In this document: one piece after another, positions 16,389-18,524 of the stretch | How the letters are laid out: the number at the start of each line of letters is the position of its first letter | Numbering within the stretch: position 1 is the first letter of the stretch | NCBI GenBank assembly: GCA_003248805.1 | Contig: QFQY01000076.1 | Location: 1 to 18,524, forward strand | Source of the DNA: Chelatococcus sp. | GTDB lineage: Bacteria; Pseudomonadota; Alphaproteobacteria; Rhizobiales; Beijerinckiaceae | Length of the DNA: 18,524 bases | Direction of reading: 5' to 3' | Program-made: the position numbers and the translations under genes | Notes under the pieces: generated by a model | The model's input: only the letters and a program-made list of their open reading frames with translations | The model's database searches: none | Told to the model about the DNA's origin: nothing

Positions 16389-18179
16389 ATGACCCTGCCT
16401 GCACTGCCGCCGCTCGCCGAACTCGTCCCGCCACGGCTGCGTCCCGGCCGCGACCTGCTCGTGGAGGGCTCGGGCCTCGCGCGCGGCTGGCAGGTGGGCC
16501 GGAACCTGTTCCTCGATACGGCTGATGTCCTCTGCGAAGCGGACTACAAGCGTCGGATGGCGGCGCAGGGCCGCATCATGCAGCACGCCCATATCGGCTT
16601 CCGCAGCGTCGACCGGACGCTCGAATCGATCCGGACCGTGCATGAAAGTTGCGCGAAGCTCGGCGTCACCGTCGACCGTTTCGGCATCACGCTCGACTGG
16701 TCGATGGGCTACCCTCTGGCAGAGCGTGACCGGCGGCCGCGCGGAACCGGAATCGTACTGACGGGCCCTGAGGACTTCGCCCGCATCACCGGGGTCGTCC
16801 CCGCCGCGGCGCATTTCGGCGACTTCATGCTCGGCCTGCCCGGCGCTGTCGAGAATACGCGGGCCGCGTTGGCAGCCGGCGTGACGACGGTCGGCAACCT
16901 CGGACAGTATTTCACCTTCCGGCTGCCGGATTGGGACGACGACGTCGAGACGACCGAGGCGACGGTCACGGCGCTGGGATTGATCGCGGCCCAGCCGGTC
17001 GAGGTCCTCGTCCATTCCAATCTCGACGATGGCTTCGCCGGGCTGTTCGCCGATATGAGCTCGGCGCTCGGCATGGTGCTGATCGAGAAATACATCGTCG
17101 AAGAACTTATCGGCGCACGCGCCTCGCATTGTTACGGACATCATTTCACCGCGCCGCTGGTGCGGCTGGCCTTCCATCATGCGCTGATGCAGGTCACGGA
17201 TACGCCCGGCAGCATGATCTTCGGCAACACCGTCAGCTACAAATCCACCCCGGCCGGCAATTTCGCCAGCCTCTCCAGCTATCTGCAGGCGGATATCTGG
17301 TCGCTCTGCAGGCGCCATAGCGGCCATGCGATCAATCCTGTGCCCGTAACCGAGAACGAGCGTATCCCAGATACCGACGAGATCATCGACGCGCAGATAT
17401 TTGCCGGCCGCTTGGTGGAACACGCGTCCGGGAGCCTGGGCCTGATCGACCTCGCAGCGGTCGATGCGATGGCCGCAAGCCTCGTCGCTGGCGCGCAGCT
17501 GTTCAAGGAGCGCGTGCTGGCGGGCCTCGCCGGCATTGGGATCGATATCGCCGACGCTGCCGCCCTCATGCTCGCACTGCGGCGCATCGGCCCGCGGCGG
17601 CTCGAGGCCCTCTATGGCGCCGGCAGGCTCGATCGAACCGGCTGGAGCGGTCGACCGCCGATAGCCGAAGCCGAGTGGGTCGAGGAGCTGCGGCATTCAA
17701 CTGAAAACTGGCTCGACAAGGTGTCTCCGCAAGTACGCGCTTCCGTTGCACGGGCTGGACTGAAGGTCTGCGTCGCCAGCAGCGATGTCCACGAGCACGG
17801 CAAGAACCTGATCGAGCACCTGCTCGTCCGCATGGATGCAACCGTGATCGATGGCGGCACATCCGCGGACGCAGACGATCTGGTCGCGGCCGCGCTGGAG
17901 AACGGTTGCGATCTGATCGCGATCAGCACCTATAACGGCATCGCATTGCGCTTCGCGAACGACGTCGTGGCAGCGCTCCGGCGCGCGGGGGCTCAGATCC
18001 CCGTCTGCATTGGCGGACGCCTCAACCAGATTCCGGAGGATTCAAATTCGGGGCTGCCGGTCGACGTCAGCGGCGAGTTGACGCAGCTGGGAGCCATCCC
18101 CTGCGATACGCCCGAACGTCTTGTTGCCGAACTCGACGCCATCGCAGAGGCCCGACGCCGCGGAGAGTCTTCCTCCTGA
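16389..18179 (+). CDS. Cobalamin-dependent enzyme, glutamate-mutase-like barrel plus C-terminal B12-binding domain
   Basis: A 596-residue protein. The C-terminal domain (about 458-585) is a B12-binding Rossmann module: base-off motif DxHxxG as DVHEHG (466-471, cobalt ligand H468), the nucleotide-tail Ser as AISTYNG (S513) and CIGGRLN with the GG pair (542-543). The N-terminal part (about 1-440) is probably a TIM barrel, with segments such as AAGVTTVGNLGQYFTF, VLVHSNLDDGFAGLF, and GHAINPVPVTENERIPDTDEIIDAQ. Architecture and length resemble carbon-skeleton mutases in which barrel and B12 domain are fused, such as 2-methyleneglutarate mutase, while clostridial glutamate mutase splits them into E and S subunits. 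I do not recognise a characterised close relative. The start at 16389 has GAAGGA 6 nt upstream. A longer frame from 16353 has no such site. It is last in the transporter operon, 66 bp after the cupin gene. Confidence 0.72.
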   Translation: MTLPALPPLAELVPPRLRPGRDLLVEGSGLARGWQVGRNLFLDTADVLCEADYKRRMAAQGRIMQHAHIGFRSVDRTLESIRTVHESCAKLGVTVDRFGITLDWSMGYPLAERDRRPRGTGIVLTGPEDFARITGVVPAAAHFGDFMLGLPGAVENTRAALAAGVTTVGNLGQYFTFRLPDWDDDVETTEATVTALGLIAAQPVEVLVHSNLDDGFAGLFADMSSALGMVLIEKYIVEELIGARASHCYGHHFTAPLVRLAFHHALMQVTDTPGSMIFGNTVSYKSTPAGNFASLSSYLQADIWSLCRRHSGHAINPVPVTENERIPDTDEIIDAQIFAGRLVEHASGSLGLIDLAAVDAMAASLVAGAQLFKERVLAGLAGIGIDIADAAALMLALRRIGPRRLEALYGAGRLDRTGWSGRPPIAEAEWVEELRHSTENWLDKVSPQVRASVARAGLKVCVASSDVHEHGKNLIEHLLVRMDATVIDGGTSADADDLVAAALENGCDLIAISTYNGIALRFANDVVAALRRAGAQIPVCIGGRLNQIPEDSNSGLPVDVSGELTQLGAIPCDTPERLVAELDAIAEARRRGESSS

Positions 18180-18303
18180 CTCCTCTTGTGAGAAACAGCT
18201 GATGTCCACTTTGGCGCAGTGAGCGAATGTCCGCTCTTGATGCTGTGGACGGCTCTTCAACCCACCGGCAGCTTCGGCTTCCGGATTGAGCTGGAGGAGA
18301 GCC
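18180..18303. other. Intergenic leader, probably the left end of the IS110-type element
   Basis: 124 bases without a gene. They contain ATGTCCACTTTGGCG and GAATGTCCGCTC words and a purine-rich GGAGGAGA ribosome binding site before the transposase start. IS110 elements lack clear terminal inverted repeats, so the element boundary cannot be placed. No hairpin with a T-run follows the B12 gene, so its operon terminator is not seen. Confidence 0.4.
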
Positions 18304-18522
18304 ATGGGTCAGGTAGTCACGATTGGTCTGGATATCGCCAAGTCGGTGCTCCAGGTGCATGGGGTCGATGCTGAAGGCGCCGTCGTCATTCGACAGAAGC
18401 TGACGCCGGGGCGGCTGCTGAAGTTCTTCGACAAGCTAGATCGCTGCCTAGGCTCAGGACTCATTGCTCAGAGCCAGAAGATGACGGCTGCTGCAATGCA
18501 GATGGCAGAGAAGAAGGTGTGA
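18304..18522 (+). pseudogene. Truncated IS110-family transposase, N-terminal piece
   Basis: The frame from ATG 18304 gives 72 residues, with a strong GGAGGAGA site upstream. Residues 1-45 (start GQVVTIGLDIAKSVLQVHG, then IRQKL and RLLKFFDKL) are the standard IS110 N-terminus, including Asp10, the first residue of the DEDD catalytic set. After about residue 46 the family sequence (normally PCLVGIEACAS) is lost, and the frame ends at TGA 18520-18522. IS110 transposases are normally about 340 residues, so this copy is broken, probably by an insertion or deletion near 18439-18453. Nothing here encodes the rest of the catalytic domain. It marks the right boundary of the catabolic cluster. Confidence 0.8.
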
Positions 18523-18524
18523 GC
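18440..18524. other. Foreign sequence joined to the IS110 fragment, possibly the end of another insertion sequence
   Basis: From about 18440 the DNA no longer follows IS110 coding. It starts with CTAGGCTCAGGACTCATTG and has a short inverted repeat (GGCTC 18451-18455, GAGCC 18471-18475). A CTAG at 18436-18439 could be a TA-type target site. This fits insertion of another element, perhaps IS5-like, but the window ends before anything can be identified. Confidence 0.3.

Overview
The window is GC-rich and densely coded. Its gene families point to an alphaproteobacterium of the Hyphomicrobiales (Bosea, Chelatococcus or Methylobacterium-like): FCD-type GntR regulator, Dpp/Opp-type transporter, NIPSNAP, DUF3830, and IS5 and IS110 insertion sequences. 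The genus is a guess. The 18.5 kb looks like an accessory catabolic island bracketed by insertion-sequence debris.

Left edge (1-467): the first bases on the minus strand encode the start of an IS5-family transposase. Its element appears to interrupt an XRE-type helix-turn-helix regulator gene, whose 3' part survives at 73-231. A non-coding stretch with a perfect hairpin follows.

Left operon, minus strand (468-3713): an acetoin-dehydrogenase-like complex, transcribed as E1 alpha, E1 beta, then an E2 with lipoyl, subunit-binding and alpha/beta-hydrolase domains. No E3 gene is in the window.

Middle operon, plus strand (3953-7724): NIPSNAP protein, a two-domain DUF3830-like protein, an alpha/beta hydrolase, a 3-hydroxyacyl-CoA/carnitine-dehydrogenase-like enzyme and an SDR oxidoreductase. 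Several genes overlap by 4 bp. A pyrroline-5-carboxylate-reductase-like gene (7737-8519, minus) converges on it, and a GntR/FCD regulator (8652-9428) diverges from that gene.

Right operon, plus strand (9732-18179): a VOC/glyoxalase-like protein, a complete Dpp/Opp-type ABC importer (binding protein, two permeases, double ATPase), a cupin, and a 596-residue protein with a C-terminal cobalamin-binding domain. A broken IS110 transposase gene closes the window (18304-18522).

Working model (inference): the importer brings in a small amide, peptide-like or quaternary-amine compound. The B12 enzyme rearranges it, and the hydrolase and the three dehydrogenase/reductase-type enzymes modify it. The aco-like complex then cleaves a hydroxyketone or diketone intermediate to an acyl-CoA, under GntR control. 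The substrate cannot be read from the sequence, and I know of no described pathway with this gene set.
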